Below are positions 47,794 through 59,425 of a stretch of DNA of 64,000 nt, one piece after another (the stretch's first letter is position 1; each line of letters starts with the position of its first letter). A program made the position numbers and the translations under genes. The DNA is from Ursus arctos (taxonomy: Eukaryota; Chordata; Mammalia; Carnivora; Ursidae): assembly GCF_023065955.2 (NCBI RefSeq), contig NW_026622986.1:14161848-14225847 (forward strand), written 5' to 3'. The notes beneath the pieces were generated by a model, which did no database searches, was not told the DNA's origin, and saw only the letters and a program-made list of their open reading frames with translations.

Positions 47794-48145
47794 CCCAGAA
47801 TGCATTTTCTTTTTTTTTTTTTGGCTCTATTTTTTTTTTCTAATTAATGATTTTTTATTATATTATGTTAGTCACCATACAGTACATCCCCGGTTTCTGA
47901 TGTAAAGCTCGATGATTCATTAGTTGCGTATAACACCCAGTGCACCATGCAATAGGTGCCGTCCTTACTACCCATCACCGGTCTATCCCATTACCCCACC
48001 CCCCCTCCCCCAGAATGCATTTTCTTATTGGCCTTTTCTAGCTCCTTTTGTTTGCAAAGGTGATGGTTTAGAATTCCGTCTTGTAATATTCTGGCATTCT
48101 GTTCTTGAGAAAGGTGTTTCTTGTGTCGTTTTGTTCTTCTACAAC
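47794..48145 (-). pseudogene. ANKRD26: ANKRD26 exon 6, frameshifted and split by an L1 insertion
   Basis: The exon begins after CTCTAG at 48146-48147 with VVEEQNDTR in phase 0. It then needs a shift to continue as HLSQEQNARILQDGIL and NHHLCKQKELEKANKKMHS. Without a correction the frame hits TAA shortly afterwards. A 5'-truncated L1 tail (about 47812-48007) sits inside the exon between two copies of a 19-base target site at 47793-47811 and 48008-48026. Removing the insert and one target copy leaves 137 bases, whereas both neighbours demand a multiple of three (138 expected, 46 codons in human). The original donor GGG|GTATTTT survives at 47793 but is now about 215 bases downstream of where it was relative to the coding part. 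Confidence 0.8.
47812..48007 (-). mobile_element. 5'-truncated L1 inserted into ANKRD26 exon 6
   Basis: A long T tract (interrupted by GGCTCTA) followed by the reverse complement of the L1 3' end (TTATTATATTATGTTAGTCA, GTACATCCCCGGTTTCTGAT, TACCCATCACCGGTCTATCC). It is flanked by an exact 19-base duplication beginning CCCCAGAATGCATTTTC at 47793 and 48008. The duplicated target contains the last exon codons and the donor. Confidence 0.93.
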
Positions 48146-48438
48146 CTAGAGACCTATTCTCACTAGGATTTTGGATCACACCATTAAAAAAGAAAGTCAA
48201 AAGCTTAAGAGAACTTAAAAAAAATGTTCAAAAGAAGCAGCCTTTGTAATGACAGGATTTTTATCCTGCTCATGAATAACTCCAATTTTAATTTAAATGA
48301 CAGCTAAATTTGTCATAGAGTAAAAATACAGGTACATACAGTATGTGAAATAAAATTTCTTTACAAAACATTTAACTAGTTCCATCATAGTCTCAAGGTG
48401 ATTTAGCCTGCATTTTCACATAAAAAATCCAAAACTGA

Positions 48439-48651
48439 GGTGCCTGGGTGGCTCAGTTGGTTCAGTGTCCTATTCTTGGTTTTGGCTCAAGTCATGATCT
48501 CAGGGTTGTAAGATCCAACCCCACGTTGGGCTCTGCACTCAGCGCAGTGTCGGCTTGAGATTCTTTTCCCTCCCTCTCCCTCCCCCTCTACTTCTTCCCC
48601 TGCTCATGCTCTCTCTCTAAAAATAAATAAAATCTTAAAAAAAAAAAAAAC
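48439..48651 (+). mobile_element. CAN-SINE in the intron between exons 6 and 5
   Basis: GAGGTGCCTGGGTGGCTCAG to a poly(A) tail. Confidence 0.92.
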
Positions 48652-48890
48652 AGAGCCAACATTCACATTTATCTCAATTTACTTTCCATCTCTTAACTCA
48701 GAAAATATACATACAGCATATATGAGAAGCCAAGGATTCCAATAAGCTATTAATTTGGCTACAAATATCATAGTTCCTATTAGGATAAAACTGAATTTTT
48801 TATCTATTTTAATCTAAATAATATACATTAAATCAAAGGGATATTATAAATAATATTGATGGAAATATACAATTTTTATCAAAGATGTAC

Positions 48891-49074
48891 CTGATTCAAA
48901 TTATTTCTTACAGTCCTCAATTCCTCATCCCGTGTCCGAAGAGTAACTTCAAGTTGTTGTTTCAGTTCAGCTTCTTTATTATACTGCTGTACTTTTCTTT
49001 TTAATTGCTCTTTAATTTTTTCATATAACATATCAGTATTTCTTCTTTTTTCTTTTTCCCTTTTGAAGGAAAAC
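48891..49074 (-). CDS. ANKRD26: ANKRD26 exon 5 (coiled coil)
   Basis: This 184-base exon completes the arginine codon from exon 4, then encodes FSFKREKEKRRN, TDMLYEKIKEQLKRK, AELKQQLEVTLRTR and ELRTVRNNLNQ. The acceptor is ATTTGCAG and the donor AATCAG|GTACAT. It ends in phase 0. The segment is strongly charged, with regular leucines, and closely follows human ANKRD26. No stop or shift is seen. Because it ends in phase 0 and exon 7 begins in phase 0, skipping the damaged exon 6 would keep the frame. Confidence 0.85.
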
Positions 49075-49186
49075 CTGCAAATAAATGGACTTATTTTAAA
49101 ATTTGTTTTGTAAGCAATAAAAAGTTCATTTCATGATCTGGTTCCACATATGTTGGTTTACTGTCCAAATGAAATTTCTATGTCCT

Positions 49187-49384
49187 TTGTTTTTTTTTTA
49201 AGATTTTATTTATTTATTTGACAGAGAGACAGCCAGCGAGAGAGGGAACACAAGCAGGGGGAGTGGGAGAGGAAGAAACAGGCTCCCAGTGGAGGAGCCT
49301 GATGGGGGGCTTGATCCCTGAATGCTGGGATCACGCCCTAAGCCGAAGGCAGACGCTTAACGACTGAGCCACCCAGGAGCCCCG
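49187..49384 (-). mobile_element. CAN-SINE, reverse orientation
   Basis: Complete. GAAATTTCTATGTCCT and GAAATTTCTATGTTCT flank it. Confidence 0.94.
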
Positions 49385-49895
49385 AAATTTCTATGTTCTT
49401 AATTTTTTCCTTTCTAGGGCTCATGGTTTTAATTTCTCACTTCAATCTCTTCCAAAAGATATACAGAGTTGAAAAGAAGCAATGAGAAAGCATTATGCAG
49501 TTTAGTAGTAAGTTTTAGTCAATAATAACTCTGGTAGATATTGTACGGATAGAAATTTTGAAATTATTCAAGAAAGTTAGAATTGAAAATTATCGTTTCC
49601 CACATAGTCATAATTACTCTTCCATTAGAATAATTTAGTTACTAATTAAAAAGAGAAATTACTGTTTATAAATTCACTAGAAGTAGATTTCTACTTCACA
49701 AAACATCACAGGTACCTCTAAAAATAATTTGCAGTGTAAGACAGAATCTGCAGATGTCATTTGCACAACATACCCCTGCAGATTACTGTGATCCAGGACT
49801 AGGCTAGGGAGTCTAATATCTGTTGCCCTATACATTTTATGTTTCTTCTTCTGCAATACTCTCAGTTGACCTTGTTGATTATTATTCATTTTATT

Positions 49896-50084
49896 TTTTC
49901 AAAGATTTTATTTATTTGACACAGAGAGAGAGAGCACAAGCAGGTGGAGTGGCAGGCAGAGGGACAGAGGAAAGCAGGCTCCCCGCCGAGCAGAGATCTG
50001 GACATGGGGCTCGATCCCAGGACCCTGGGATCATAAACTGAGCCGAAGGTAGACACTTAACCAACTGAGCTACCCAGGCACCCC
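49896..50084 (-). mobile_element. CAN-SINE, reverse orientation
   Basis: CAAAGATTTTATTTATTTGA to GCTACCCAGGCACCCC. TTGATTATTATTCA-like flanks are imperfect. Confidence 0.92.
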
Positions 50085-50798
50085 TATTATCCACTTTATA
50101 AATCATTTGAAAACCCCTTCTAGACCAACACAGGATCCATATTAATTAAGTAAACAATAAAGAGTAATATGTGCTCGCAGCACAGACTTTTGAATTAATT
50201 TTACCTACATATAAGAGAGATGTTGAGCAACTTGAGCAGTAATCATTTTCTATGTTACTTTTTAATTGCTGCGTATGTTTAAAACTGAATAAATTTTTAA
50301 ACATTTTTCTGTCTTGAGAAAAATGGCCATGTTATACTCTGTTCACGGGCATACGAATTAATATAAACTTCCCTGAGAACAATTTAAAAATAGGATCGAA
50401 GACATTCTTTAAAAATTTTTATACTTTAAGTAACCAATACTATGTTGAAGAATGTATTCCAAGTAAGTTAACCAGAAATGTAGAAACAGATTTATATAAG
50501 AGACATTCCTTACAGCTTTAATTAAAGTATAGAAAAACGAAAACCGACCAAAATTCAATTTGTTAAATAATAAGGTTTCCATATGATGGACTTCTATATG
50601 GTCATTAAAATTATGATTTGGAATATACATTAAATTATTTGTAGAAGTATTCACCGTTAAGAACTTGCTGTATTATTCAGAAGAATCCCATACTTCACAA
50701 TACTAAAGACATTTTCTTCCCTATAAAATCCTAGAAGGTAAGTTAGCAACTACAAAACTTCTCCTACATATCTGTAGTATAAAAGTCAATAGCTCAAG

Positions 50799-50908
50799 GG
50801 GTGCCTGTCTGGCTCAGTCGGTAGAGCATGCAACTCTTGATCTCATGGCTGTGAGTTCAAGCCCCACACTGGGTGTGGAGCCTATTTAAAATAATAAAAA
50901 AATAAAAG
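50799..50908 (+). mobile_element. CAN-SINE, short variant
   Basis: GGGTGCCTGTCTGGCTCAGT to TTTAAAATAATAAAAAAATAA. No CT-rich part. It ends 34 bases from the donor of exon 4. Confidence 0.9.
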
Positions 50909-50941
50909 TTCAAATACTTCCTTGAAACCAAGACGTCATAC

Positions 50942-51155
50942 CTCAAACTGCAGAGTTCTTGTTCCCATTCCACTTTTTGCTGCTCCAACTGCAATTTAAT
51001 TTCTTTTGTTTGTGATAGCTCCTTTTGTAGACCATTAACCGAATCTTCCAATTCTTTATTTTTTCTTGTAAGTTGCTCACAGTGATCATTTTTAAGTTCT
51101 AATAATCTTTCAAACGAACAAACCGCATTCCGAATTTTTAATAAATTAACAGAAT
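50942..51155 (-). CDS. ANKRD26: ANKRD26 exon 4 (coiled coil)
   Basis: This 214-base exon starts two bases into the shared aspartate codon and reads SVNLLKIRNAV, then LLELKNDHCEQLTRKNKELE, then DSVNGLQKELSQTKEIKLQL and QKVEWEQELCSLR. The acceptor is GATGTAG and the donor TTTGAG|GTATG. Heptad spacing of leucines and a high Lys/Glu content indicate a coiled coil. The frame is open throughout, and the last two bases join exon 5 to give arginine. Confidence 0.85.
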
Positions 51156-51189
51156 CTACATCAGAGAAAAAACAGAAACAGAATATATA

Positions 51190-51419
51190 GGGCGCCTGGA
51201 TAGCTCAATTGGTTAAACATCCGAGTCAGGTTTCGGCTGAGGTCATAATCTCAGAGTCCTGGGATTGAGCCCCGCATGGGGTTCTTCACTCAGCACGCAG
51301 TCTGCTTGAGATTCTTTCCACGCCCCCTCCCTCCCCCTCTGTTCTTCTCTCACCCCCCTCCCCCCGCTCATGCTCTCTCTGAAATAAATTACTTAAATCT
51401 TAAAAAAAAAGAAAAAAAA
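51190..51419 (+). mobile_element. CAN-SINE beside the exon 4 acceptor
   Basis: GGGCGCCTGGATAGCTCAAT to a poly(A) tail. It begins only about 35 bases from exon 4, so the insertion sits near where the branch point would be expected. Confidence 0.9.
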
Positions 51420-51521
51420 TATGAGTACTTTTTGCATATAAAGGACTGTGTGCTTTCACATTCACTCATTCATACATTAAACAAATATATATTGAATGAC
51501 TTCAATATAAAAGATATTATA

Positions 51522-51713
51522 CAGGCACCTGGGTGGCTCAGTCGGTTAAGCATCTGCCTTCAGCTCAGGTCATGATCTCAGGTTCCTGGGATCAAGCCCT
51601 GCATTGTGCTTCCTACCCAGCGGGGAGTCTGCTTCTCCCTTCTCCTCTGCCTCTGCCCCTCCCCCAGCTTGTGCACTCTCCCTCTCTCAAATAAAAAAAT
51701 CTTAAAAAACAAA
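51522..51713 (+). mobile_element. CAN-SINE
   Basis: AGGCACCTGGGTGGCTCAGT. AAAAGATATTATA is on both sides. Confidence 0.93.
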
Positions 51714-52843
51714 AAGATATTATACTAAGCTCTGCAGATTAAACAGATAAGATCCCTGGCTCTTATTTAGCTTCACGTCTAGTGAAAGGGAAAGACAAAT
51801 AAAACGACAATTACAAATTCAGATAGTTCCTATAAGGAAACGGAGTTCTAGGATCACATAACATAATGTGATCTACCCTGGGAAGGGAAGATTCCCCGAG
51901 GAAGAGAGAACTATTCTGAGAAATGAAGGAGGAGCAGGAAGCAAGTGAGCAAAGGAGGAAGAAGAGCATTCAAGACAGCCTACAGCATGTGCCAAAGTTC
52001 CATTGCAATCTGCTTCTGGCCAAGATGGAGTAACAGGTACTGATTTACCTTCCTACCTGAAACAAGCCAAACACAAAAAGATAAAATACATTTTCAAATT
52101 ATTTTCAAGACAAAAGACTTCAGTCAATGAAGGACAATGATCCCTGAAAACAAAAGAAGTTAGCCTAACACATACCCGAACTCACTGCCTTGGGAGAATT
52201 TCCACCGACCATGACACAGGTGAAAAAACTGAGACAGACTCCACCAGATTCCCTGAGTTGAGATGACGAAACTGAGAATCCGGTGAAACCAAGGCAGATA
52301 GAGATCAGAGGTCAAAACACCGGCGAGAAGAAAGCAGAACAAAGAAAGAACTCTAGAGATCTGCAGAGGGCTCCGCTGGTGCTCACACAGCACCAGGGAT
52401 AGTATCGATTCCCATTAGCCATGCTGGGAAAACTCATAACCTGTAGCACAATGAATACAGTAGTAGGTCTTGCCTCAGCGGTGGGGAACAATGAGCTCTA
52501 GGCTGAGCACTACTCTGGATTCACCTAACAATTCATAAGAATAGGACTGGAAAGGGACAAACTGTTTGTAATCAACTTAGCTATATCTCAAAAGAAAGCA
52601 TAAAAAGGTAAGTAGAGGCATAGAAGCTATTTTTAAAAAACCAAATACAACTTACAGAGATGTAAATTATGTCAGACATGAAAAATACACTGGATAGGAA
52701 TAAACACATATTAGACATCACAAAATAAAAGACTGCAATTGACCTCAGAAAACTGTGAGAAAACTTCAAGTGGCTAATCTACAATTCCTCAAAGAGGCAG
52801 AGGAAAGGAACCAGAAAAAAATATTTGAACAAAAAATGTCTGG

Positions 52844-53030
52844 GGCACCTTGGTGGCTTAGTCGGTGGGTGTCTGTCTGCCTTCAGCTCAGGTCATGATC
52901 TCAGGGTCCTGGGATCAAGCCCCATATCGGACTCCCTACTTAGTGGCAAATCTCCGTCTCTTTCTGCCCCTCCCCCTGCTTGTGCATTTTCTCTCTCTCA
53001 AATAAATGAATAAAATCTTAAAAAAAAAAG
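52844..53030 (+). mobile_element. CAN-SINE
   Basis: GGGGCACCTTGGTGGCTTAG to a poly(A) tail. Confidence 0.92.
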
Positions 53031-53261
53031 AAAAGGAAAAATGACCAAAACCTTTCTAAACTTAATGAAAACTATACTCCCACAGATCCAGAAGGATCTG
53101 ACTAGGAGAGAAGAAATGGAAGTTAACTATTATAATTTTCTTAAACTGCATATGATGTGGTAAAACATTACTTGAAGGTGGATTGTGATGCTTAAATCAT
53201 ATACTTTAAACCCTAATCACTAAAATAGCAAAACTAAAGAGTTATAGTAAGCAAAATACAC

Positions 53262-53281
53262 ACACACACACACACACACGT
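53262..53281. repeat. (CA)n microsatellite
   Basis: About nine to ten CA units in the ancient L1. Confidence 0.9.
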
Positions 53282-53492
53282 AAATAAAACTAAATCATAG
53301 AAATTACTTGATTAATCTAAAAGAAAGTAGAAAAAGAAGAGAATGGGAACAAACAGCAGAAAGGACAAATGGAAGTCAAACAACATGCCCACAGATTCAA
53401 AACAACTACATTAACAATCACATGAAATGAAAATGGTCTAAAAGCCTCAATTAAAGGGCAGATTCTCAAAATGGATAAAAAAGGAAGACCTA

Positions 53493-53703
53493 GGGGCACC
53501 TGGGTGGCTCAGTCCTAAGCATCTGCCTTCGGCTCAGGGCGTGATCCCGGAGTCCTGGGATCGAGCCCCACATCAGGCTCCTCCGCTGGGAGCCTGCTTC
53601 TTCCTCTCCCACTCCCCCTGCCTGTATTCCCTCTCTTGCTGGCGGTCTCTCTCTATCAAATAAATAAATAAATAAATAAATAAAGTCTTAAAAAAAAAAA
53701 AAC
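53493..53703 (+). mobile_element. CAN-SINE with (AAAT)n tail
   Basis: GGGGCACCTGGGTGGCTCAG to AATAAATAAATAAATAAATA and poly(A). It lacks a few bases in the usual GGTTAAGC element. Confidence 0.93.
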
Positions 53704-54289
53704 GAAGACCTAATTATATGCCACCTATAACAAAAAACGCACTTTAACACAAATTTGTTAAAAGGCCAGAAATATGATAGACCACACTAACACTTGACAA
53801 AAGAAGGCTGAGCCTAAGTGGCTATATTAATACCAGACAAAATAGGTAGCAAAGCAAAAAACATTAGCAGCAATAAATAAGGTCATTTTATAATGATTAA
53901 AGGGTCAACTGAAAGAAGCATAACAAACCTAAATGTTTACACATCTATGAATAGGTTCAAAATACATAGAGCAAAAATCGACAGAATTGCAGAGAAACAG
54001 GCAAATTCACAATTATAGTCTGAGATTTCAACAGGTAGAAAATCAGCAAGAATGTAGACTTGAACACCACCATTCTTCTCAAGTTTCCATAGAACATTTA
54101 ACAAAAGAGACTATATTTTGGGTCACAAAATAAATTGTAATGAGAGGAGTAAGTCAAAAGGACTAAGTCATAAAAGTGCGTTCTGTAACCACAGAGAAAT
54201 CAAATTAGAAATCAAGAATAAAAATAGCTCTGGAAAATACTTGAATATTTGCAAACTAATTAATACATATCTAAATAATCCCTGGGTCA

Positions 54290-54462
54290 GGGTGCCTGGG
54301 TGGCTCAGTTGATTAAGCATCTGTCTTCAGCTCACGTCATGATCTCAGGGTCCTGGGATCAAGCCCCACATTGGGCTCCCTGCTCAGAGGGGAGTCTGCT
54401 CCCCACCCCCCCGCCAAGCTCATGCTGTCTCTCTCTCTCTCATATAAATAAAATCCTTAAAT
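54290..54462 (+). mobile_element. CAN-SINE
   Basis: GGGTGCCTGGGTGGCTCAGT to CATATAAATAAAATCC. Confidence 0.92.
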
Positions 54463-54824
54463 AACCTCTGGCTCAAAGAAGTAATGAAAAAAGAAATTAG
54501 AAAGTATTCTGAACTGAATGAAAAGGAACACATAACATATTAGAATTTCTGGAATCCTGCTATAGCAGCACTCATATGAACATTTATAACACTGAATGTA
54601 TGTATTAAAAAAGAAGAAAAGTCTCATATTGATGACCTTTGGCTCCACCTTAAGAAATTAGTAAAATAGTAGTCAAAAACAAGTCTGATAACTTTTGGTT
54701 ATGTAGAAAATCTGACAGAATTTTTTAAAAAGCTTCTAGAACTAGTAAATGAACTCATCAAGTTTGGAGGATATAGAATCATTATAAAAAATCAACTGTA
54801 TTTCTATTCATTAGGAATAAACAA

Positions 54825-54900
54825 TCAAAATTTAAAATTTAAAATTTAAATTAAAAATTAATTTTAATTATTAATTAAAAATTAAAACTGCATTGAAAAA
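54825..54900. repeat. A/T low-complexity tract
   Basis: Repeated AATTTAAAATTT and AATTAAAAATTA units. Confidence 0.85.
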
Positions 54901-55520
54901 TAAAAAATAATCACAGGTAATATCATAAAAGATAGAAAGACCTAGATGCAAAAAACTATAAACTATTACCAAGAAAATTTAAGAAGACTTATATAAATGG
55001 AGAGATATACTCTGTTCAGGGTTGAAAAATTCAGTATTGTTAAAATTAATCTGTAGATTCAACATAATCCAAACCTGATTTTCAGAAGACCACCAGAGTT
55101 TTTTCTCTTAGAAAATGACAAGTGGATTCTACAATGCATGTGGATAAAATAAATAAATAAAATAAATAAAATTCATGTGGAAAAACAAAGGATCTAGAAT
55201 AGCAAAAGAGCCCTGAGAGAGAACAAAACTGGAGGACTAACCCTAACCATCTGATTTCAAAAATTATTATAAACTGGTAGTAATTAAAACAGCATGATAT
55301 TGGTGTAATGAAGGCTAAAGAGATCAATGGGACAGAGGAGAGTCCGTAAATAAACCCACACATATATGGTCAACTGATCCTGACGAAGATGCAAATGGCA
55401 TGAAGTAAAGAAAATACAGCCTTTTCAACAAACGGTGCTAGGACAACTGGATATCCATACGCAAAAAAAATGAACCTGGATCCATACTCTGCATCATAAA
55501 TAAAAAAGAATACAAAATGG

Positions 55521-55712
55521 GGGCGCCTGGGTGGCTCAGTCAGTTAAGCGTCTGCCTTCAGCTCAGGTCATGATCCCAGGGTCCTGGGATCGAGTCCCAT
55601 GTCCAGATCTCCGTGCAGTAGGGAGCCTGCTTCTCCCTCACCCTCAGTCTGCTGTTCCCCCTGCTTGTCCTCTCTCTCTGTCAAGTAAATAAATCTTTTA
55701 AAAAAAAAAAGA
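55521..55712 (+). mobile_element. CAN-SINE
   Basis: GGGGCGCCTGGGTGGCTCAG to a poly(A) tail. AGAATACAAAATGG is on both sides. Confidence 0.93.
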
Positions 55713-55931
55713 ATACAAAATGGATCACAGATCTAAACGTTAAGACCTGAAACTATGAAACTTTGCTTTTAAACTACAAAACTTCTAAAAGAAAGCATGA
55801 GAGAAAACCTCTGACCTTGTGCTAGGCAAAGATTTCTTAGATAGGAACACCGAAGGCAAGAATCCATAAAAGAACAAATGGATAAACTGGACTTCACCAA
55901 AAAGGAAAACTGCGATTCAAAAGACACTGTT

Positions 55932-56115
55932 GGGGCGCCTGGGTAGCGCAGCGGTTAGGCGTCTGCCTTCGGCTCAGGGCGTGATCCCAGCGTTCTGGGT
56001 TCGAGCCCCACATCAGGCTCCTCCGCTATGAGCCTGCTTCTTCCTCTCCCACTCCCCCTGCTTGTGTTCCCTCTCTCGCTGGCTGTCTCTGTCTCTGTCA
56101 AATAAATAAATAAAA

Positions 56116-56147
<32 letters not shown>
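55932..56147 (+). mobile_element. CAN-SINE, young arctoid-type variant
   Basis: GGGGCGCCTGGGTAGCGCAG and a tail of about 27 A. CAAAAGACACTGTTG is on both sides. The long unbroken tail suggests a recent insertion. Confidence 0.95.
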
Positions 56148-57245
56148 CAAAAGACACTGTTGAGAGAATGAAAAGTCACAGGCTGGGAGAAAATCTTTGC
56201 CAAAAAATAGGTGATAAACTATATCTGGAATAAACAAAGAATTCTCAAAACTCAACAAATCAGAAAACAACCTAAATTTTAAAATGACAAAGAATTTGGA
56301 CAGTTCAAAGAAAATACACAGATGGCCAATAAGCACATAAAAATATGCTCAACATTATCTTATTAGGGCAATGCATACTAAAACCGTAATGATATATATA
56401 CTGCATGCCCACCAGAATGGCTAAGATTTAAAAAACTGACAATATTAAGTGTTCATGAATATACAGGGAGAAATTAGAACTCCCATACACTGCTGGTGGG
56501 AATGGAAAATGGTGCAACTACTTTAGAAAGCAATTTGGTAGTTTCGTAATAAGGGGATATAATGAAACATGAGACTTACGGGTGATAGATATATTAACTG
56601 CCTGAATCACGGTTATGGTTTCACAGGAGTATACATATGTCAAAACTATCAAATTATACACTTCATATATGTGCAGTTACCTAACTAAAGCTATGGGGGT
56701 GGGGAGGAAGCTCTATTATAGGAAAAATCATCCAAACTAGTGGCTGAGACACAGATGGAAAGAAGGATATGAAACAGTACAAGATGAAGCTGAGGACCGT
56801 GGTGTTTCACGCTAGAGCAATGAGAAGTAAAAGCTAAGCTTTAAGCAAGGGGGTAACGTGACGAAATATAAATTTTTAAAAATATATGATTATCGTTGCA
56901 GCGTAGACCAAGATTCTGGGAGGTAGAATGACAGGGAAAACCGTCCTGAGGTTATTTCAGTATCCTAGGAGAAAAATACTGGTAACCTAACCTTGGGTGA
57001 AGGCATAGAAGAGAAGCAGAGTCAACAAACACATCGGTGTGCCATTTTCATGACGAAAAGTATAGTGGAAATTATAGCTCTTTGGCTGAGAGTACTCAGC
57101 AGTTCTCTGTCTTCATAAAAAACATATTTGTGAGATGAGTAGCTCTTAACAGATCAGTGTTGTGTGGTACAGCACTAGACAAGATGTGCACATATTACTA
57201 CAGTAATATACATATAAAGGCTTTATATTTATACCACGGTCCTAC

Positions 57246-57387
57246 CTTTACAATCCATGCCAAGTTGTTCAATTAGCAACATGCAACTCCTAAAATCAAA
57301 GGAAGGCAACTTGCAATCCTCTGAAGCTGTTCCAGATGATGGAGTTAAGTCATCAAGGTCATCCGTAAAATTAATTTGCTTTTTGAT
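57246..57387 (-). CDS. ANKRD26: ANKRD26 exon 3
   Basis: This 142-base exon starts in phase 0 (IKKQINFTDDLDDLT) and ends at CMLLIEQLGMDCK plus one base. The acceptor is TTTGTAG|ATC and the donor is AAAG|GTAGG. The DDLDDLT and LLIEQLGM motifs are the recognisable ANKRD26 signatures here. The final G joins the first two bases of exon 4 to form an aspartate codon. The reading frame is intact. Confidence 0.8.
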
Positions 57388-57725
57388 CTACAAATAAATA
57401 ATAATTTCAAAATGTCCCCCAAATATTTATAAAATATACTAAGTGTAGAGAGATGATAAATACCCATCTTCTTATGAAAGCAAAAACATAGGTACTTTTT
57501 TAAAGAACTGATTTTTCTCAAAACAACCTTTATCAATAACTAGTGTTTCTGAATAACATTTTCACAACAAATAGAAATTCCTCTATTTTGTCACTACACC
57601 TTTCCTAGAGTAATTTTTTACCATGGAATAATATTTCTGATAAATATTATTTATCAAAATAATACAATAAAGTAAAAATTAAAAAATTAATAAATGAAAT
57701 AAAATTATATATATATATATTTTAC

Positions 57726-57759
57726 CTCTTTCTTTTCCTTAGATGTTTTCTTTGCAGGT
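57726..57759 (-). CDS. ANKRD26: ANKRD26 exon 2 (34-base basic mini-exon)
   Basis: This very short exon completes a codon with its first base and then encodes PAKKTSKEKKE. It is preceded by a long T-rich tract ending in TTTAG and followed by GAG|GTAAA. The lysine-rich sequence continues directly into IKKQINF of exon 3 and matches the corresponding stretch in human ANKRD26. It is too short to be found by ORF length. It is supported by splice borders and phase on both sides. Confidence 0.75.
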
Positions 57760-58059
57760 CTAAAAAAAAAAAACAATTCTTTTCAGGCAAACATTAAATA
57801 CTTAAAATACAAAGAATATCTAAATCATATCTAAACATATTATTAATAATATTAACAAAACATTAAGATCAAATTGACAAAGAGCAAGGGAAAATCATAA
57901 TGTTACTTACATTATTTGATACAAAGAAATATACCACACTTTTTTGTTAGCATTTTCAATAAAAACAAGCTTTTACTGGCTCTAAAACCTATTTGCAGGG
58001 TTCAAACTAAATTCTTATATGAAAGAAACCCTTTCTTAATAATCATGATAGTAGTGTTT

Positions 58060-58290
58060 TGAGGATTTACTGTGCAGCTACTATGCATTATTATGAACAC
58101 TTCACTACGTCTCTAGGTATTTTAAGCCTCACAACAATCTTATAAACGTAGGTAATTATATTAGGTATTTTACACAGGAAGAAAAGGAGGCACAGAAATA
58201 AGGAACTTCCCCAAGCCCATACAGCTGGTCAGGAGTAGACCCAGAATTCAAATCCAGGATATCTGCCTTCAAAGCATGTGTTTTACAATA
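58060..58290 (+). repeat. MIR ancient SINE
   Basis: CTACTATGCATTATTATGAA, AGCCTCACAACAATCTTATA, CAGCTGGTCAGGAGTAG and ATTCAAATCCAGGATATCTG follow MIR. Confidence 0.85.
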
Positions 58291-59425
58291 TGTGGTGAGA
58301 GTAATATTTAAGTGTTTCTAAGTAATATGATAGCAAATGAATCTATTATTATTCCATTCCTACCTCTAAGTATAAATAATAATTTCTGAATCTTACACAT
58401 TTTTTTTAAATAAAAAGACGTCATACTAGGCGATATTTAAAATCTACTTTCAATAAACTAAAGATTTGCTTCTTCTAAAGAAGTTCATCAATGGGCATTC
58501 ATTTATTCATTCAAATGTTTATTCACGAACACACACTTACTGAGCACACAATATGTGTCAATGACACTGTTGGTACAGGAACCACGGCTTTTGTAATTTG
58601 GAACTTTATCCAAAAGTAATAATCTATGATAGATTAATAGTTTATTTTGCAATTGTAAATAAATAAAAGCTTTCCCCTTTCCCCAGATCTAAACAAACAT
58701 TAACTTAATATAAACAGATACTTCAAAGTCCCTAACAAAATCATAGCTATTCATGATACTGTCAAAGGCACCGAATATCTGAAATCATCAAGGAATGATT
58801 AGTTCTATTCAGAATGGCCTAAGTGTTTGCATATTTACTATTATATATATTTTTTTAAATCTATGAATGATAGTATCTGCACATTCGATTATATGAGAAT
58901 ACTTCACTGTGGAACCAGTTCTGAATAAACAACTTCTTGCCCCAAAACTACATGAATAGGAGTACTAAGGACAATTACTATAATCTTTAAAAGATAATGT
59001 AATACAATCAATAAGCTTTCTAACATTTGGAAATGTCAACAAAATTAAATTAAATAACCATGTCTATCTCTATTGGATCATTTCCAGCAGCATACAAACA
59101 TACTCTAAAAGCTCCCATCTTAAAATGAAAAAAGAAAGAAAATCCCCACGAATTCCACATTCTTTTTCAGTTATCATCCATTTCTCTGTTACCTTTCCCC
59201 ATAAAAATTCTCTAAGGAGTGTTTATACTTATTCATTACAGTGCAGCTTCCATGGTGACTACTGAAACTGCTCCTTGTCAAAGTCACTTGTCCTCATCTT
59301 AACCTATCAAGCAGTGTGTCTGATATACTTGAGTATTTCTTGCCTTAGCCTGTACCGACACTACAGTGTTTTATTTCCTTAAAAAGTAATCACTGCTAGA
59401 ATTCCTTCAGAGGGAAATAATTTAC

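Larger units (their letters stand above)
52015..56700 (+). mobile_element. ancient L1, diverged, packed with SINEs
   Basis: The 5' part (CTGGCCAAGATGGAGTAACA), ORF2 endonuclease-like sequence near 53400-54200 and the ORF2 end near 55370-56550 (CTTTTCAACAAACGGTGCTA, CACTGCTGGTGGGAATGGAA) follow L1 order on the plus strand. No frame stays open. Five SINEs are inserted. Confidence 0.7.
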
